64,000 bases of DNA from Lewinellaceae bacterium (GTDB taxonomy: Bacteria; Bacteroidota; Bacteroidia; Chitinophagales; Saprospiraceae): NCBI GenBank assembly GCA_020636025.1, contig JACJYQ010000008.1:62001-126000 (forward strand). Reading direction: 5' to 3'. Of the stretch, positions 62,402 to 64,000 are shown in pieces (the stretch's first letter is position 1; each line of letters opens with the position of its first letter). The translations under genes were made by a program, and so were the position numbers. The notes under the pieces were generated by a model. The model made no database searches. It had not been told where the DNA came from and saw only the letters and a list, made by a program, of their open reading frames with translations.

Positions 62402-63183
62402 GCAAAAAGGAATTTTATATTGGCTGGCAGGGTAAAATGCCGGAAAATACCCGAAAGTTTTTGAAAAGGTTTTTATGGATTGCTATGGCACTCATAGTGG
62501 TAATGGCCATTGGTTTGGTTTTTTTCGAAAAACCCTTTAAAAAACACTTTTTCAATTTTGGACAATTGGACCAGATTACCGGTGTATATTATGATGAACC
62601 CTACCCTTTTATTCTAACCGATTACAATGCGGAATCCGGTCAGGCGAAAACGGTGTTGCTTGTAGGCTCTGGAAAATTCGGAGCCAAAGGTATCATGGAC
62701 AAAATCCAGGACAAAAGCGGGGCCCTAAGTGGCATCAGGATCACCCTGGAAGGAACCCTCATTTCCGGTGATGGGAAGACACTTTTGGAGCTTACGAATG
62801 GCACTGACGCGTTAAAGGAGATGCTTAATGTGGAATTAATCGAAACACCTGCTCCACCTGCCCCAGAAAATGTTACTTTGCAGGGCGAAATTCTCGACCC
62901 GAAATGTTACTTCGGTGTCATGAAGCCCGGTGAAGGCAAAATTCATAAGAGTTGTGCCATCAGGTGTATAAGCGGTGGCATACCACCGGTTTTCAGGGCT
63001 TCAGAAGGCGATTCACAGGATGAACGGTATCGGTACTACTTGCTTTTAGATCAAAAAGGCAACCCTTGCAACAAGGAGATTCTTCCTTTTGTGGGAGAGC
63101 CAATCAGTCTGCAAGCCATCAGCACTAAAATGCTTGATTGGGATGTTCTATTTGTGAATATTAAGGACATTAAAACACAGTGA
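62398..63183 (+). CDS. Membrane-anchored protein with conserved Cys motif, redox operon
   Basis: 261 residues. One membrane helix at about 27-47 follows a basic N-terminus. The rest would lie outside the cytoplasm. Two OB-like or beta-barrel halves are suggested (LDQITGVYYDEPYPFIL... and VTLQGEILDPKCYFGVM...). The block DPKCYFGVMKPGEGKIHKSC, followed by AIRCISGGIPPVF, contributes three cysteines and a His and is very likely a cofactor or metal site. I do not recognise a characterised family. It ends the operon. Confidence 0.8.
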   Translation: MSKKEFYIGWQGKMPENTRKFLKRFLWIAMALIVVMAIGLVFFEKPFKKHFFNFGQLDQITGVYYDEPYPFILTDYNAESGQAKTVLLVGSGKFGAKGIMDKIQDKSGALSGIRITLEGTLISGDGKTLLELTNGTDALKEMLNVELIETPAPPAPENVTLQGEILDPKCYFGVMKPGEGKIHKSCAIRCISGGIPPVFRASEGDSQDERYRYYLLLDQKGNPCNKEILPFVGEPISLQAISTKMLDWDVLFVNIKDIKTQ

Positions 63184-63222
63184 AAGGAGCCGTTTCAATA
63201 TCCGGAGTTTATGGAATGCCCA

Positions 63223-63795
63223 TTACCAGAAAATTCGTTCAATTCTTTTATCGGGCACAAGCCAGATTAAGGCTACCAGCACAAACAAAGCACCCGAAAT
63301 GGCAGGATTCATCCAACTAAAGGCAATGCCAATGACATATAAAACCGGAGATATCTTGCCTTTTGCATCTTTCCCAATGGCTTTCGCCAGTTTAGAACCC
63401 TCTCCCTGACTTCTTATAATTTGCATTTGCAACATGTAATAAGCGATGGCCGCCATGAGCAGCACAACGCCATACAAAGCCATGGGAGTTGAGCTGAATT
63501 TGTTCTCACCAAGCCAGCCGGTAACAAAAGGCACCAGAGAGAGCCAGAACAGAAGATGGAGATTGGCCCAAAGGATTCCCCCTGTCACCTTCTCAACTGT
63601 CTGGAGCATGTGATGGTGATTATTCCAATAAATACCCAAATAAATGAAACTGAGAATGTAACTGAGAAGTATTGGTCCCAAGGGCTTGAGGTCAGATAAT
63701 TCATGACCGTGCGGAACTTTTATTTCCAACACCATAATGGTGATGATGATGGCTAAAACACCATCACTAAACGCTTCCATTCTTCCTTTTTCCAT
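63223..63795 (-). CDS. TMEM175/DUF1211-family potassium channel
   Basis: 190 residues starting with the diagnostic motif MEAFSDGVLAIIITIMVLEIK, where the F-S-D of helix 1 and its Ile/Leu residues line the pore. Six membrane segments (helix 2 begins LLSYILSFIYLGIYWNNHHHM) close the fold. Bacterial members form K+-permeable tetramers. The gene is convergent with the redox operon (39 bp between the stops) and single. Confidence 0.9.
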   Translation of the reverse strand: MEKGRMEAFSDGVLAIIITIMVLEIKVPHGHELSDLKPLGPILLSYILSFIYLGIYWNNHHHMLQTVEKVTGGILWANLHLLFWLSLVPFVTGWLGENKFSSTPMALYGVVLLMAAIAYYMLQMQIIRSQGEGSKLAKAIGKDAKGKISPVLYVIGIAFSWMNPAISGALFVLVALIWLVPDKRIERIFW

Positions 63796-63832
63796 GTATA
63801 TGACTGCTTAAATGAACTGAGTCTAGTTGCTT

Positions 63833-64000
63833 TTACTTTTTGCTTTGTTTCAACAATAATTCTCCGGCAAGTGTCGAAAGCAACCAATCCTCTGCAATTC
63901 TTTCTCCTTCAAAGCGGGTGACCAACATTTCGTACCAGACTACTTTATTGCCCGACGCAGGAATACCCATCATATTTCCTGTATGGATTCCTTCCAATTT
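63833..64000 (-). CDS. SnoaL/ester-cyclase-like protein, C-terminal end (cut by window edge)
   Basis: The minus-strand frame is open from base 64000 to the TAA at 63833-63835 (55 residues). It reads LEGIHTGNMMGIPASGNKVV and then the RFEGERIAEDW block, which matches the conserved G-x-x-A-T/S-G-K and F-x-D-G-K-I-x-E-x-W end of SnoaL-like NTF2-fold proteins. Members carry out cyclisation or hydrolysis reactions on small substrates. The N-terminus lies beyond the window. Confidence 0.75.
   Translation of the reverse strand, partial: KLEGIHTGNMMGIPASGNKVVWYEMLVTRFEGERIAEDWLLSTLAGELLLKQSKK

Overview
The window is chromosomal DNA from a Bacteroidota bacterium, most likely of the Saprospirales or a neighbouring order. 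This rests on four signs: secreted proteins ending in type IX secretion (T9SS) sorting domains, SprB- and HYR-type repeats, TonB/OMP-style outer-membrane proteins, and repeated copies of the Bacteroidota -7 promoter box TAnnTTTG in front of genes. There is no prophage, plasmid backbone or CRISPR array. Core genes (rocD, trmD, tRNA-His, aroK, recQ, clpB, lepA, ffs, tal) are interspersed with cell-surface and regulatory genes.

Layout. 1-10.5 kb: two tandem paralogous giant T9SS proteins (the left one cut by the window edge), a divergent TPR-CHAT protease, and a convergent sigma-factor plus anti-sigma-like TPR pair; this looks like one surface/proteolysis locus. 10.6-20.3 kb: rocD, trmD, a four-helix-bundle gene framed by octamer repeats, a zinc-ribbon protein, tRNA-His, a DUF1573 lipoprotein, an FG-GAP/ASPIC lipoprotein, aroK and recQ. 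20.3-23.3 kb: a REP-associated tyrosine transposase framed by its inverted REP hairpins, an AT-rich polytopic membrane protein and a GNAT acetyltransferase. 23.4-33 kb: a giant SprB-repeat T9SS protein, a ceramidase-family membrane protein, a K+ channel, a TPR protein and a PAP2-like protein. 33-42 kb: a fused hydroxyacyl-CoA dehydrogenase/enoyl-CoA hydratase, an outer-membrane barrel, a DUF4382 lipoprotein, a secreted protein of uncertain role and a small membrane protein. 42-57 kb: clpB, lepA, a GH31 glucosidase overlapping a LytS-type kinase, a cluster of 16 small hairpins, a TPR histidine kinase, an ABC-F ATPase, SRP RNA and transaldolase. 57-64 kb: a Na+/alanine symporter, a tightly coupled five-gene redox operon, a TMEM175-type channel and a cut SnoaL-like gene.

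Three things stand out. First, the redox operon (59447-63183) joins a Rieske/glutamate-synthase-like flavoprotein, two tiny membrane proteins (one of only 29 residues), a haem-type membrane domain fused to a second Rieske domain, and a membrane-anchored protein with a conserved Cys motif. Four of its five genes are joined by ATGA stop/start overlaps. Second, the sigma/anti-sigma/TPR-CHAT/T9SS locus at the left end. Third, at least nine intergenic places carry arrays of 7-8 nt words, usually as an imperfect palindrome at a stop codon. Each place has its own vocabulary, but nearly all words fit R-R-T-G-N3-4.

All functions are read from sequence motifs alone; no database search was possible.
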